From: Hahella sp. CCB-MM4
Lineage (GTDB): Bacteria; Pseudomonadota; Gammaproteobacteria; Pseudomonadales; Oleiphilaceae
Direction: 5' to 3'
DNA: 64,000 bases
NCBI RefSeq assembly: GCF_002260525.1
Contig: NZ_MRYI01000008.1
Coordinates: 124,001-188,000, forward strand
The translations under genes and the position numbers were made by a program. Shown here in pieces: positions 1 through 10,706 of this stretch. The notes beneath the pieces are model-generated. The model saw nothing but the letters and a program-made list of their open reading frames with translations. It was not told the DNA's origin and ran no database searches. Each line of letters starts with the position of its first letter. The stretch's first letter is position 1.

Positions 1-599
1 CAATCAAGTCCATTGCCAAGTTGTCTGAACAGATTGGTGAAGCCTCCGAGGTAATCAATGCTCTGGAGGGCGATGTGAACTCCATTGTTTCTGTATTAAG
101 TGTTATCAGGGGGATTGCAGAGCAGACCAACCTGTTGGCATTGAATGCGGCGATAGAAGCTGCCCGGGCTGGGGAAGCCGGTCGTGGGTTTGCTGTGGTA
201 GCGGATGAAGTGCGCGCATTGGCCAGCAAGACTCAGGAAAGCACAGAAGAGATACAAGCCATGATTTCCCGCTTGCAGGACGGCTCAAACCGGGCGGTCA
301 GTTCAATGGAACAGAGCCGTGCCAATGGAGAAAGTGCGGTTGGTAAAGCACAATCGGCCGGTGAATCGCTGACTGTTATTACCAATTCCATCGGTACGAT
401 CAGTTCCATGAATACCCAGATTGCCAGTGCCTCGGAAGAGCAGACCGCTGTAACGGAGGATATCAGCCGGAGCATTACCTCCATTGCCGATGCTTCTGAA
501 CAGACGGCAAGAGGGACCGAGCAGACGGCTCAGACCAGCCACGAGCTATCCAATCTGGGTGAGCACCTGCGTGAGCAAGTGGCGAGGTTTAAGGTTTAA
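1..599 (+). CDS. Methyl-accepting chemotaxis protein, C-terminal part (5' truncated by window)
   Basis: The reading frame is open from base 3, so the gene begins upstream of the window. The visible ~199 residues are the cytoplasmic signalling domain of a chemoreceptor. It contains the conserved hairpin tip ([18 protein letters not shown], then [15 protein letters not shown]), which binds CheA and CheW, flanked by long Ala/Ser/Gln/Glu-rich coiled-coil arms. The C-terminus ends shortly after the coiled coil in EQVARFKV and shows no CheR/CheB docking pentapeptide. The sensor domain and membrane segments lie outside, so the ligand cannot be guessed. Family assignment is certain; the individual receptor is not. 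Confidence 0.95.
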   Translation, partial: IKSIAKLSEQIGEASEVINALEGDVNSIVSVLSVIRGIAEQTNLLALNAAIEAARAGEAGRGFAVVADEVRALASKTQESTEEIQAMISRLQDGSNRAVSSMEQSRANGESAVGKAQSAGESLTVITNSIGTISSMNTQIASASEEQTAVTEDISRSITSIADASEQTARGTEQTAQTSHELSNLGEHLREQVARFKV

Positions 600-629
600 T
601 ACAGGCAACATTCCTCTTCTTCCATCTTT

Positions 630-659
630 CCACTCCCCCCGATCCTTGGCGGGGAGTGG
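630..659 (+). terminator. Hairpin after chemoreceptor gene
   Basis: A perfect 9-bp inverted repeat (CCACTCCCC / GGGGAGTGG) with a 12-nt loop starts 31 nt after the chemoreceptor stop. There is no U-tract after it, so it may be a processing or Rho-assisted end rather than a classical intrinsic terminator. Confidence 0.35.
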
Positions 660-667
660 CGCCATAT

Positions 668-691
668 TTATCTGGTTATCTGGTTATCTGC
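668..691. repeat. 8-bp tandem repeat, three copies
   Basis: TTATCTGG occurs twice and then as TTATCTGC, head to tail, in the spacer before the MFS gene. It is a short simple repeat about 90 bp upstream of the start codon. No function is evident. Confidence 0.7.
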
Positions 692-778
692 TAACCGGTA
701 AGTCCTTTCCCGAAGGTGACGGCAATCGAGATCCAATCTATGATGACTAGCCGTTAATCTACAATGTTAGGGAGTTAC

Positions 779-1993
779 ATGCCTGTCACCGTTTGGGTTC
801 TGATGTTCACACAGGCGTTGTCAATGTCTGCCGCGCCGTTGATCGTTTTCAGCGGCGGTATCGTTGGTGGAGACCTTGCGCCGGTAGCGGGTTGGGCAAC
901 CCTGCCAATCGCTCTGGTCATGGTCGGAACGGCAGCCAGCGTCATACCCGTGACAAGAATGATGCATCGTTGGGGGCGGCGTTCGGTTTTTGTGCTGGGG
1001 GCTCTGTTAGCCGGTGGCTCGTCGGTTATTGCTGCGATGGCGATTTCTGCAGCGAGTTTCTGGTGGTTCTGTGTGGCCGGTTTTCTGATGGGGGGGAGCG
1101 TGGCTATCGCGCAGCAATACCGATTTGCTGCGATAGAGGCCGTGTCTTCAGGGGATTCAGGGAAAGCCGCCTCTAGAGTATTGTTGGGTGGCTTGATTGC
1201 GGCGTATATAGGGCCTGAGTTGGTCGTGTATGGCCGAAACCTTGGTCCCATAGTGGGATTGACTGCCGATAATCCCGAACATTTACCGTTTATCGGAGCA
1301 TTTCTTCTGCTTGGAGCTGTCTGCCTGCTGGCCATGCTGGTGCTGCTTGTTGGCTACAGGAATCAAAGCGTCGTGGAAGTCACCGCTTTTGGGGAAGGGC
1401 GTCCCTTGGGACAGATATTTCGGCATCCCCTGATCTGGCTGGCGATTGTGGCTTCTGCCATGGGATATGCCATGATGAGCTTCATGATGACGGCCACTCC
1501 GGTCAATATGCACAAGATTATCGGCCACAGCCTGATGGATACCAAATGGGTCATTCAATCCCACATCATGGCCATGTTTTTACCTTCATTTTTCTCGGGC
1601 TGGCTGATCAGCCGAATCGGTCATCATAGGATGATTGCCGCCGGTGTATTGGCCTATGTGGTATGCCTTGCCGTTGCATACTCGGGACATCATTTGATGC
1701 ATTATTGGTGGGCTTTGGTATTGCTGGGCGTAGGCTGGAACTTCCTGTTCGTTGGCGGGACAGCCCTGTTACCTCTATGTTATCAACCTGCGGAGCGATA
1801 CAAGGTTCAGTCGGTGAATGAATTTATCGTCTTTGGTATACAGGCGACGGCGGCTTTGAGTTCTGGCTGGGTGGTTAATCAATATGGCTGGGATACATTA
1901 CTCGGACTGTCGTCGGTGATGGTCATGTTGGTGGTATTGGTGTTGTGGGTAAATCGCCGTAGCCGTAGCGAATTTAACCCTGTTACTGGTTAG
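779..1993 (+). CDS. Major facilitator superfamily transporter
   Basis: This 404-residue protein has about twelve hydrophobic segments and an MFS-type cytoplasmic loop between helices 2 and 3 (RMMHRWGRRSVF). A second similar loop (SRIGHHRMI) begins the C-terminal half. It is an inner-membrane secondary transporter; the substrate cannot be read from the sequence. The frame opens at ATG 764, but AGGGAG at 769-774 sits just before ATG 779, so I take the later start. The YjdF-like gene follows after 18 nt on the same strand, suggesting co-transcription. Family is sure, specificity unknown. Confidence 0.88.
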   Translation: MPVTVWVLMFTQALSMSAAPLIVFSGGIVGGDLAPVAGWATLPIALVMVGTAASVIPVTRMMHRWGRRSVFVLGALLAGGSSVIAAMAISAASFWWFCVAGFLMGGSVAIAQQYRFAAIEAVSSGDSGKAASRVLLGGLIAAYIGPELVVYGRNLGPIVGLTADNPEHLPFIGAFLLLGAVCLLAMLVLLVGYRNQSVVEVTAFGEGRPLGQIFRHPLIWLAIVASAMGYAMMSFMMTATPVNMHKIIGHSLMDTKWVIQSHIMAMFLPSFFSGWLISRIGHHRMIAAGVLAYVVCLAVAYSGHHLMHYWWALVLLGVGWNFLFVGGTALLPLCYQPAERYKVQSVNEFIVFGIQATAALSSGWVVNQYGWDTLLGLSSVMVMLVVLVLWVNRRSRSEFNPVTG

Positions 1994-2011
1994 TATTTGA
2001 TGGAAGCCGCT

Positions 2012-2662
2012 ATGTCAGTCGAAAGTTCAGTCGAAAGAAAGGTATCTTATCCGGGAACTGGCCAGAGGGCAGTATGGCTGCTGATATTTCTGGCTGTTCT
2101 GATTTGGTCCGCCGTGAATCCGAAGGACTACCCGACCTGGTTTTTGGAAGTGGTTCCGGCATTGATTGGTATCGCATTGATCGTCGGTACCTATCGGCGC
2201 TTCCCACTCACACCGTTACTCTACTGGTTGATATTGATTCACTGCCTTATTTTGATGGTGGGAGGGCACTATACCTATGCTGAGGTTCCGTTGTTTGACT
2301 GGATTCGGGACTACACCGGTGGGAGCCGCAACAATTACGATAAGGTCGGACATTTTGTGCAGGGCTTTGTTCCCGCGATATTGGCCCGGGAGCTGTTGCT
2401 TCGACTCAATGTCGTGAACGGTCGTCTCTGGTTGGCCTATGTTGTGCTGTGTATTGTGTTGTCTTTCAGTGCTTTTTATGAGTTGATTGAGTGGTGGGTG
2501 GCATTGATGAGTGGAGAATCTGCGACGGCTTTTCTGGGGACGCAGGGGTACGTTTGGGACACCCAGTCCGACATGCAATATGCTCTGGTTGGTGGGATCG
2601 CGGCTCTGCTGATGCTGAGCCGCTGGCATGACCGGCAATTGGAACGGTTTGCGGCCGATTAA
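2012..2662 (+). CDS. YjdF-like inner-membrane protein (DUF2238 family)
   Basis: The 216-residue protein has about six membrane spans. Its polar loops carry features I associate with the DUF2238/YjdF family: HYTYAEVP, the YDKVGHFVQGF stretch, an FYELIEWW helix and a late WDTQSDMQYALVGG segment. The conserved His, Asp and Glu residues lie near the membrane, but no biochemical role is established for the family. Start choice: GGAAG at 2002-2006 precedes ATG 2012, whereas ATG 2000 lacks a ribosome site. The 3' end overlaps the convergent dipeptidase gene by 4 nt. Confidence 0.85.
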   Translation: MSVESSVERKVSYPGTGQRAVWLLIFLAVLIWSAVNPKDYPTWFLEVVPALIGIALIVGTYRRFPLTPLLYWLILIHCLILMVGGHYTYAEVPLFDWIRDYTGGSRNNYDKVGHFVQGFVPAILARELLLRLNVVNGRLWLAYVVLCIVLSFSAFYELIEWWVALMSGESATAFLGTQGYVWDTQSDMQYALVGGIAALLMLSRWHDRQLERFAAD

Positions 2663-3819
2663 GGCAAATACTTCAATAGAAAATTCTTAACGTTATCACC
2701 CATAACTTTGGCAATGGTTTCCTGGCTCAAACCGGCATCCAGCAGGCTTTGGGTCAGTTGGTCCATTTCCGGTGCGCTTATCGGTGTGGCCACTGCTCCG
2801 TCGAAATCTGAGCCCAGCGCTACGTGTTCTTCCCCAGCAATTCCCACGGCATATCGAATAGCGCCGGCAATGGCGTCTACACTATTTCCGCAGACTGCCA
2901 CAGGCCAGAAACCTATACCGATGATGCCGCCTTTCTCTGCGATAGCCCTCAGCTGCTGATCAGACAGATTGCGGTTATTGTCGCAGGTTCCCTTGACCCC
3001 AGTGTGCGACACAATCACCGGCCGGGTAGACATTTCCAGGACTTCAGCGATGGTCTGTCTGGACGCATGGGCAAGGTCAATAATCATGGACTTTTCTTCC
3101 ATCGCTTTAACCCATTGTCGGCCCAGCGGGGTGAGCCCACCCTTTGCCACTCCATGAGCCGAACCGGCAATTTCAGTATCAAAAAAGTGGGTGGGGGCGA
3201 TCATGCGGTAGCCAAGATCGTATAGCCGATCCAGATTGTTGAGATTGCCTTCGAGAGCCTGGGCACCTTCCAGGGTGAGCCAGCCGGCCAGTATTTTCTG
3301 ATCAATTTTCCGGGTATCCAGATAATCCTGTAGATCCTGACGACTGCGGATAAGAAAGAAGTCCGTTTGACTATCTGCCAGACTCTGAAGCCGGTTGGCA
3401 GCTCTTTCAGCCCTACCAAACAAGCTGCCAAGGGCTTTGGTTGACCAGGTCTGGGACACACCAAGCCAGAAAATCATGTCGTTTTGGCTATCGTTGCTTT
3501 GCAGGTTCAAGCCGAAAGGAACTTTCGTGACGACTGAGAATCCCTGCAGTGCAACATTCCCCTGGATCAGCCTGGGTAGGTCGGTGTGGCCGCGGTTATA
3601 GCCTTTGGAAAGATCCCGCCCCCATAAAAGGGCATCAGAGTGCAGATCGCTGATAAACAGATCTTTGTGAAGTGATTCGACAGAAGGAGAGACCACTTTG
3701 GGATCACCCGGGAGACGGCTGTTAGCGATATGGTCAACTAATTCCGGGACCACACCGAAAAACAAAGCCAGCACGATAATGAGGGTTGTCAGCGTTGCGG
3801 TGAGCAGTCTCCTGGCCAA
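2659..3819 (-). CDS. Membrane dipeptidase (peptidase family M19)
   Basis: This 386-residue zinc metallopeptidase belongs to the renal-dipeptidase family, which hydrolyses dipeptides, often those with a D-residue at the second position. Visible family signatures are HSDALLWGRD near residue 60 (metal-binding His-x-Asp), WLTLEGAQAL (bridging Glu), DLAHAS, VIVSHTG (His ligand) and LGSDFDGA near the C-terminus. Residues 5-24 form a hydrophobic N-terminal anchor, so the enzyme probably faces the periplasm. The start is TTG (3817-3819), preceded by AGGAA at a normal distance. It is transcribed convergently with the YjdF-like gene and divergently from a small ORF. Substrate choice is inferred only from the family. 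Confidence 0.93.
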   Translation of the reverse strand: MARRLLTATLTTLIIVLALFFGVVPELVDHIANSRLPGDPKVVSPSVESLHKDLFISDLHSDALLWGRDLSKGYNRGHTDLPRLIQGNVALQGFSVVTKVPFGLNLQSNDSQNDMIFWLGVSQTWSTKALGSLFGRAERAANRLQSLADSQTDFFLIRSRQDLQDYLDTRKIDQKILAGWLTLEGAQALEGNLNNLDRLYDLGYRMIAPTHFFDTEIAGSAHGVAKGGLTPLGRQWVKAMEEKSMIIDLAHASRQTIAEVLEMSTRPVIVSHTGVKGTCDNNRNLSDQQLRAIAEKGGIIGIGFWPVAVCGNSVDAIAGAIRYAVGIAGEEHVALGSDFDGAVATPISAPEMDQLTQSLLDAGLSQETIAKVMGDNVKNFLLKYLP

Positions 3820-4188
3820 AATTATTTCCTGTTGTTTTTTGGAGTTTGCACAATAGCGAAAATCGTCTAAATATCAAAGAATGGATTGGAAATATTTATG
3901 ATTAACTACTGGACATAACAACAGGTGCTGTATACAGTGTCAGTACTGTATAAAAACACATGTTAAAAGTTGTTTATTGTTTCACGCTTCTTATCGCAAT
4001 GAATAGCTCGAACTATCGCATTGGATTGCTCTGGATGAATGAGTGGTTCAGAAAGACGAACATACCGAGATAAAGAGCGGTTCGAAGTAAAAGAGTGGTT
4101 CGAAATTTAGCTGGTCTAAATAAATGAGTAGAGCCGCCGGTTGTTAATCAAAAATTCGATATTGCGACAGATATATAAGGAGAGTCTT
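3820..4188. other. Divergent intergenic region upstream of the dipeptidase
   Basis: This AT-rich spacer lies between two divergent genes and should hold both promoters. No clear -35/-10 pair or known operator stood out. It contains the degenerate repeat listed separately at 4041-4104. Confidence 0.5.
4041..4104. repeat. Degenerate GAGTGGTTCGAA tandem repeat
   Basis: GAGTGGTTCAGAA (4041), GAGCGGTTCGAA (4075) and GAGTGGTTCGAA (4093) follow one another at 34 and 18 bp. This fits a unit of about 17-18 bp with one decayed copy. It is one member of the locus-specific repeats seen throughout the window. Confidence 0.6.
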
Positions 4189-4323
4189 ATGCAAGTTTCA
4201 GCTAATGGTGATGTGATCTGTATTCAAATGCCTGTGAGCCAATACATGATGGCCTTTTACTATAAATGCGTCAGTGGTGAATGGGTTCGCTATAAAAGGG
4301 AAAAGCTGGCAGCAATTCACTAG
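4189..4323 (+). CDS. Putative small protein, 44 residues
   Basis: I do not recognise this protein. ATG 4189 has a strong ribosome site, AAGGAGAG at 4177-4184, which is the main support that it is translated. An in-frame upstream extension to 4141 has no such site. The product (MQVSANGDVICIQMPV at the start, ending YKREKLAAIH) has no signal peptide or clear membrane span. The second half is aromatic and basic. It stands alone between the dipeptidase and the arginine regulator. It could be a short regulatory protein or a chance ORF. Confidence 0.45.
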   Translation: MQVSANGDVICIQMPVSQYMMAFYYKCVSGEWVRYKREKLAAIH

Positions 4324-4703
4324 ACAATGAATTTTCCTATGCAGTCTCTGGACAGGGTTGGGCTGAGGCTGGATTTTATCGACCTTTCTTTTCGTCTTTG
4401 GAACAAGGATGTTCCCGTCTTTACTAAATTCGTTTCTTAGGGCTTATTTGTCCCTTTTGGGGCTTGGTCATTTTCTCGTTCTTCCGGATATTTAGTCATC
4501 TAAGTGAAAGCCACATTGCGCCAATTTGGGACTTAGTCTTAAATGTTGCTCCTTGGCAATGGCTTCTACAAGGCACTTTCCCAGTGTGCCTATTGTTATC
4601 CAGCAACTAAACTTATTGGGTGTCCCTGTGTCTGCTGTCTCCAAAACAGATCCGAGGATGCTGCTGGAGTATGTAATGGCTACCCGATAGAAAAGGTTTT
4701 GAT
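4324..4703. other. Non-coding spacer before the arginine regulator
   Basis: No convincing ORF, RNA gene or strong hairpin is seen in these 380 bases. The last part must carry the argR-like promoter. AAAAGG at about 4690-4695 serves as the ribosome site for the TTG start at 4704. Confidence 0.5.
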
Positions 4704-5636
4704 TTGCCCGAGTCAGTAGGAATTCTTCTATTACCGCATTTTTCCACCCTGGCGTATGCCAGTGTGGTCGAGCCGATGCGCATCTGTAACCAATTGATGG
4801 GGGAAGAGCGTTTTCGCTGGGTAACCGTGGGCTCGGAACCGGTGGTTCATAGCGGTGACGGGCTTAGTGTCTCTGTAGAACAGAATCTTGCTTTGCCTCA
4901 CGGACTGGATGCACTGGTTATCTGTGGGAGCCAATCTTCAACTCCTGCCGGAATGCAGATAGCTCCATGGCTTAAAGGGCAGGCGGCAGGTTTCAAGTGG
5001 ATTGCAGGTATTGCCAGTGGTGTCTGGCTGTTAGTGGAAACAGGGCTGCTGAAAGGTCGAAAAGCGTCATTACCGCCGATTCCTGCGAATCTTGTTGAGG
5101 CTTGTAAATCCGTGAAGCAGTCGGCAGATTTGTTTTCCGCAGATCAAGCCGTGTGGACCTGCCGTGGAGGTAGTGCAGCTCAGGATATGATGTTGTTCCG
5201 TATCAGCCAGTCTGAATCTGTCGCCATCTCAGAGATGATTGCCCAGACCATTACCCGATATCGTGTCGGAGAGTCTGCAGCAGGAGTTCGCAAGTATCCG
5301 GATGCGAATCTGAAAAAGGAAGTTCCTGTTCTGTATGAGGCAGTTCAGTTGATGGAAGCCAATGTCGAAGAGCCTCTGACCACCGATGATATCGCCCAGC
5401 ACCTGGACATTTCACGTCGCCAGTTAGAGCGATTGTTTAAGAAACATCTCGATTCCGTACCTTCCAAATATTATGTTCAGATCAGGCTGGAAGTTGCCCG
5501 GCAGTTACTTCTTTCCACGAATGTTTCAATTACCGAAATCGCACTCCGATGCGGTTTTTCATCCGGTGCACACTTTTCAACCTCCTACCGAAGCATGTAT
5601 CAGATTACCCCCTCAGAAGAGAGGGCTGCGGGCTAA
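4704..5636 (+). CDS. argR: ArgR/GlxA-type AraC-family transcriptional regulator
   Basis: This 310-residue protein has a DJ-1/PfpI amidotransferase-like N-terminal domain (about residues 3-175) and a C-terminal AraC-type double helix-turn-helix (about 208-305). The second part carries TTDDIAQHLDISRRQLERLF and the signature ITEIALRCGFSSGAHFSTSYR. This architecture matches the Pseudomonas ArgR regulator, which activates arginine catabolic genes in response to arginine. Direct adjacency to aruC supports that role here. The start is TTG. The catalytic Cys of true DJ-1 enzymes is not obvious (IAGIASGVW at the elbow), so the domain is probably a sensor. The name is by analogy in sequence class and context. 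Confidence 0.85.
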   Translation: MPESVGILLLPHFSTLAYASVVEPMRICNQLMGEERFRWVTVGSEPVVHSGDGLSVSVEQNLALPHGLDALVICGSQSSTPAGMQIAPWLKGQAAGFKWIAGIASGVWLLVETGLLKGRKASLPPIPANLVEACKSVKQSADLFSADQAVWTCRGGSAAQDMMLFRISQSESVAISEMIAQTITRYRVGESAAGVRKYPDANLKKEVPVLYEAVQLMEANVEEPLTTDDIAQHLDISRRQLERLFKKHLDSVPSKYYVQIRLEVARQLLLSTNVSITEIALRCGFSSGAHFSTSYRSMYQITPSEERAAG

Positions 5637-5740
5637 TCTGGCAAATATTCGGAAAATATGACGACGCATTTTTATAAACCGGTGTCGCGATCCTAAAATC
5701 CCTTTCAGCCATCTGCGGCTATTCTTCTCCACTACCCTGA

Positions 5741-7012
<1,272 letters not shown>

Positions 7013-7027
7013 TAAGAGGAGAGCGGC

Positions 7028-8041
7028 ATGATCATTGTTCGTCCAAGCAGGTTTGCAGATCTTCCCGGCATTGAAAAACTGGTCAATGAAAGTGCAGCGC
7101 GTTTGTCCACGCTGCCTTCTGACAGGGACAAGTTAGGGGAGAAGGTGGATTATTCCACTCGATCTTTTGCCGGAGATGATGAAATATCCGGCAAAGAGCG
7201 CTATCTCTTTGTGATGGAAGACACCGAGACCAAAGAAATTCTGGGGACCAGTGGAATGGATACCAGTGCCGGAAACGGTGCGCCATTCTACAACTACCGG
7301 CTGGACGAACTGATTCATTCCTCGCAACAGCTGGATGTCTACAATGAAGTAGACATCCTCTATATGACACACGAGCTGACCGGCACAACCGCTCTCTGCT
7401 CATTGTCGATCTCGCCACGTTTCCGGAAGACTTCTTATTTCGATCTGTTGTCCCGATCACGTTTTATGTTTATGCAGCTGCATCATACGCGGTTTGTGCA
7501 ACGTATTATTGCTGAGATTCAGGGCATGCAGGACGAAACCGGTAACTCACCTTTTTGGGAGAGCCTGGGACGTCATTTCTTTGATATGGACTTCGCAACG
7601 GCTGATTACTATTCCAGCATCAAGAGCAAGACATTCATTGCTGAAATGATGCCCTCTCATCCCATCTACGTCCCCTTGTTGAGCCGGGAGGCTCAAGACG
7701 CCATTGCCCAGCCGCATGGCAGTGCAGCGGATAACTGCCAGTTCCTGTACCGGGAAGGATTCAAACTTGGCCGTCATATCGACATATTCGATGGTGGTCC
7801 AACTCTGGAAGCATACCGCTCCGATCTGAATACAGTGAAATCCATGAAGCGCAAGCAGGTGAAACTGTCAGAGCACCAGGGAGGGTTGCAGTATCTGATG
7901 AGCAATACCCGGTTTGGTGAATTCCGTGCCACCCTGGCCAATATGACTGACGGCATGGGAGATGTGCTGCGGCTGAAGCGGGCAACTGCTGAAGCTCTAC
8001 AGATTGCCGAAGGCGAAGATGTGGCATTCGCACCTCTGTAA
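7028..8041 (+). CDS. aruF: Arginine N-succinyltransferase, alpha subunit
   Basis: This 337-residue AstA-family protein transfers succinyl from succinyl-CoA to the alpha-amino group of arginine (or ornithine), the first AST step. It opens with the family pattern IIVRPSRFADLPGIEKL and carries LFVMEDTETKEILGTSGMD, the acyltransferase core ISPRFRKTSYFDLLSRSRF, and GNSPFWESLGRHFFDMDF. Pseudomonads use two paralogous subunits, and the next gene is the partner. A GAGGAG ribosome site lies at 7016-7021. The 51-nt gap to aruG and shared strand fit one operon. Confidence 0.94.
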   Translation: MIIVRPSRFADLPGIEKLVNESAARLSTLPSDRDKLGEKVDYSTRSFAGDDEISGKERYLFVMEDTETKEILGTSGMDTSAGNGAPFYNYRLDELIHSSQQLDVYNEVDILYMTHELTGTTALCSLSISPRFRKTSYFDLLSRSRFMFMQLHHTRFVQRIIAEIQGMQDETGNSPFWESLGRHFFDMDFATADYYSSIKSKTFIAEMMPSHPIYVPLLSREAQDAIAQPHGSAADNCQFLYREGFKLGRHIDIFDGGPTLEAYRSDLNTVKSMKRKQVKLSEHQGGLQYLMSNTRFGEFRATLANMTDGMGDVLRLKRATAEALQIAEGEDVAFAPL

Positions 8042-8092
8042 CCAGTCACTTGCAGTCAAACGCACAACTTAGAATAAAGAAGGTAACAATCG

Positions 8093-9130
8093 ATGATGCT
8101 TATTCGCCCCATCGTAGCTGATGATCTGGAAGCCCTGTATTGCATGGCGCAGAGTGCCGGCGTGGGAGTGACGACTTTGCCGGCTAATGAAGAATTGCTG
8201 GCTTCCCGAATTGAACACTCTGAGCGGTCCTTTGCCCGCAGTGTAGATCCGCAGGACGCTTATTATCTCTTTGCCCTGGAAGACACTGAACTCAAGCGGG
8301 TCGTAGGGGTTAGCGGCATCATGGCAAGAGTGGGCTTGGACGAGGTCTGGTATAACTACCGGGTCTCTACCACCGTGAATGCTTCCAAGGAACTGGGAAT
8401 ACATAAGCAGACGCCTACGTTGTATCTGACGAATGACATGACGGACTGCTCTGAAATCTGCACGCTATTTCTGCATGCGGATTATAGAAACGGCCATAAC
8501 GGTCAGTTGTTGTCCAAGTGCCGTTTTCTGTTTCTGGCGGATTTTGCTGAATATTTCAGTAGCAAGGTTTTTGCGGAAATGCGCGGTTATGCTGACGATG
8601 AAGGCAACTCGCCGTTCTGGGAGTGTCTGGGTCGAAAGTTCTTCACCATGGAATTCTCTAAAGCAGATTATCTGACAGGGTTGGGAAATAAGGCATTCAT
8701 TGCTGAGTTGATGCCCAAATATCCCATTTATTTACCGTTTCTGACGGAAGAAGCCCGCGACGTGATTGGTCAGGTTCACCCGCATACGCGTCCGGCTTTG
8801 GCCATGTTGGAAAGTGAAGGATTTAACTTTAACGGACTGGTGGATATTTTTGATGCGGGCCCTCTGGTGGAAGCTTTTGTCCGCAATATCCGCACTGTGC
8901 GTGACAGCGTCAAGCGTCATGTCATGCCCAGCCAGCACGGAGGCGGGGAAATCGATACCCCGGTGATGGTCTCCAACCGTTCTTTTGAAAACTTTCGTGT
9001 GGCTCTGATTGACCAGAATCAGGTCAAACAGGATGTCGTGTCTCTGACCCATGATTTGCTGGAAAACCTGCAGTTGGAGTCAGGAGATATGGTGCGTACG
9101 GTACAGCTCAGGGCTAAACGGGCTGAATAA
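8093..9130 (+). CDS. aruG: Arginine N-succinyltransferase, beta subunit
   Basis: This is a second AstA-family paralogue (345 residues), clearly homologous to the preceding protein. It starts MLIRPIVADDLEALY and shares FALEDTELKRVVGVSG and GNSPFWECLGRKFFTMEFS. It is expected to form a hetero-oligomer with AruF. There are adjacent ATG codons at 8093 and 8096, and the ribosome site is AAGAAGG around 8077-8083. A C-terminal tail of about 15 residues differs from AruF. Position between aruF and aruD is the Pseudomonas order. Confidence 0.94.
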   Translation: MMLIRPIVADDLEALYCMAQSAGVGVTTLPANEELLASRIEHSERSFARSVDPQDAYYLFALEDTELKRVVGVSGIMARVGLDEVWYNYRVSTTVNASKELGIHKQTPTLYLTNDMTDCSEICTLFLHADYRNGHNGQLLSKCRFLFLADFAEYFSSKVFAEMRGYADDEGNSPFWECLGRKFFTMEFSKADYLTGLGNKAFIAELMPKYPIYLPFLTEEARDVIGQVHPHTRPALAMLESEGFNFNGLVDIFDAGPLVEAFVRNIRTVRDSVKRHVMPSQHGGGEIDTPVMVSNRSFENFRVALIDQNQVKQDVVSLTHDLLENLQLESGDMVRTVQLRAKRAE

Positions 9131-9184
9131 GTCGATTGACCGTACCTTACTTAATAACTTATCAGATATACCAGGTCGAGCGTC

Positions 9185-10657
9185 ATGACAGAACAATATT
9201 CATATTACATCAACGGCAACTGGGGCAACGGTGATGGAAAAATCGTTGAATCCGTCAATCCCGTGACCCAGGAACTTCTTTGGTCTGCTCCGGCCACGAT
9301 GGAAAAAGATATAAATCACGCAGTTGAAAGCGCTCGTTCCGCTTTCCGCCAGTGGGGACGTAAAAAGCCGGAAGACCGGCTGACAATCATTCGCCGTTTT
9401 GCCCAATTGCTGGAAGAACGCAAAGATTACCTGGCTGATTTGATCGGTCGGGAGACCAGTAAGCCTTTGTGGGAAGCCCGCACAGAAGTTGCCTCGATGG
9501 TTGCCAAAGTGGAAATCTCAGTGAAGGCCTATGAAGAACGCACTGGTCATCGCGAGCAGAACGTGGCTGCCGGGCATGCAGTATTGCGCCACCGTCCTCA
9601 TGGTGTCCTGGCAGTATTCGGCCCATACAACTTTCCCGGACATTTGCCTAACGGACATATTGTCCCAGCCCTGATTGCCGGTAACACCATTGTGTTCAAG
9701 CCCAGCGAGCTGACTCCTGCATTCGCTCAGGCAACCGTCGAAGTCTGGGAACAGGCCGGTTTGCCTGCCGGCGTGCTGAATATGGTACAGGGGGCCAAGG
9801 AAACCGGTATCGATCTGGCGTGTCATCCCATGCTGGATGGATTGCTGTTTACCGGCAGCTCCAACACCGGTCATGCACTGCATGCGCAGATGGGAGGCCA
9901 CCCGGAGAAGATTATGGCCCTGGAAATGGGGGGCAATAACCCACTGCTTGTCATCCCGCCATATGATCTCAAAGGAGCTTTGCACCATACATTGTTTTCT
10001 GCGTTTGTTTCCGCAGGTCAGCGATGTACTTGTTCACGCCGGGTAATCGTACCGGTAGGAACCGAAGGGGACGAGTTTGTTCATGATCTGGTGAAAGCAG
10101 CCGAGGCTCTGAAGGTAGGAGCTTATGATGAATATCCGCAGCCTTTCATGGGGGGCGTTATTTCGCTGGAAGCCAAGCAGCAATTGCTGAATGCCCAGCG
10201 TCACCTTGAAGAGCTGGGAGGGCGGGTTCTGTTGCCGCTTAAATCACTAGGAGAGGAGAGTTCGTTGCTCAAGCCGGGCATTATTGATGTGACGGCAGTT
10301 GAAAACCTTCCTGACCAGGAATACTTCGGTCCTCTATTGCAGATACAGCGCTGTCGGGACCTTGAACATGGTATCCGTCTCGCGAATCAGACCCGTTATG
10401 GTCTGGCAGCGGGCATCATCACCAACCAGCGTAAATTCTATGACCAGTTCCTGCTCGAAAGCCGTGCCGGGATCGTTAACTGGAACAAGCCATTAACCGG
10501 AGCCAGCAGTGCCGCACCTTTCGGCGGTATAGGAGCCAGTGGTAACCACCGTCCAAGTGCCTATTATGCGGCGGATTACTGTGCTTACCCGGTGGCCTCC
10601 CTGGAGGCTGACGAGGCTGAAATGCCCGGTAGCCTGTCTCCAGGTATGAAGCTGTAG
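9185..10657 (+). CDS. aruD: Succinylglutamate-semialdehyde dehydrogenase
   Basis: This 490-residue NAD-dependent aldehyde dehydrogenase (AstD/AruD) oxidises N-succinylglutamate semialdehyde to N-succinylglutamate. The frame shows YINGNWGNGDG at the start, the cofactor region GPYNFPGHLPNGHIVPALIA, the catalytic Glu in LEMGGNNPL and the nucleophile Cys in SAGQRCTCSRRV. The length matches AstD. It is transcribed with aruF and aruG (54-nt gap). The 137-nt gap to aruB contains a hairpin that could lower read-through. Confidence 0.95.
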   Translation: MTEQYSYYINGNWGNGDGKIVESVNPVTQELLWSAPATMEKDINHAVESARSAFRQWGRKKPEDRLTIIRRFAQLLEERKDYLADLIGRETSKPLWEARTEVASMVAKVEISVKAYEERTGHREQNVAAGHAVLRHRPHGVLAVFGPYNFPGHLPNGHIVPALIAGNTIVFKPSELTPAFAQATVEVWEQAGLPAGVLNMVQGAKETGIDLACHPMLDGLLFTGSSNTGHALHAQMGGHPEKIMALEMGGNNPLLVIPPYDLKGALHHTLFSAFVSAGQRCTCSRRVIVPVGTEGDEFVHDLVKAAEALKVGAYDEYPQPFMGGVISLEAKQQLLNAQRHLEELGGRVLLPLKSLGEESSLLKPGIIDVTAVENLPDQEYFGPLLQIQRCRDLEHGIRLANQTRYGLAAGIITNQRKFYDQFLLESRAGIVNWNKPLTGASSAAPFGGIGASGNHRPSAYYAADYCAYPVASLEADEAEMPGSLSPGMKL

Positions 10658-10706
10658 CACAGTTGATCAAAACCTGCGTCGTTACCGGCTTCAGGAATAA
10701 ACACGT

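Noticed and set aside
484-750. 88-codon ORF overlapping the chemoreceptor 3' end
   Set aside because: It overlaps a sure gene in another frame and has no start signal or recognisable content.
4075-4104. tRNA T-arm (GGTTCGAA) signal
   Set aside because: The motif is only the core of the local 18-bp repeat; no cloverleaf or CCA end is present.
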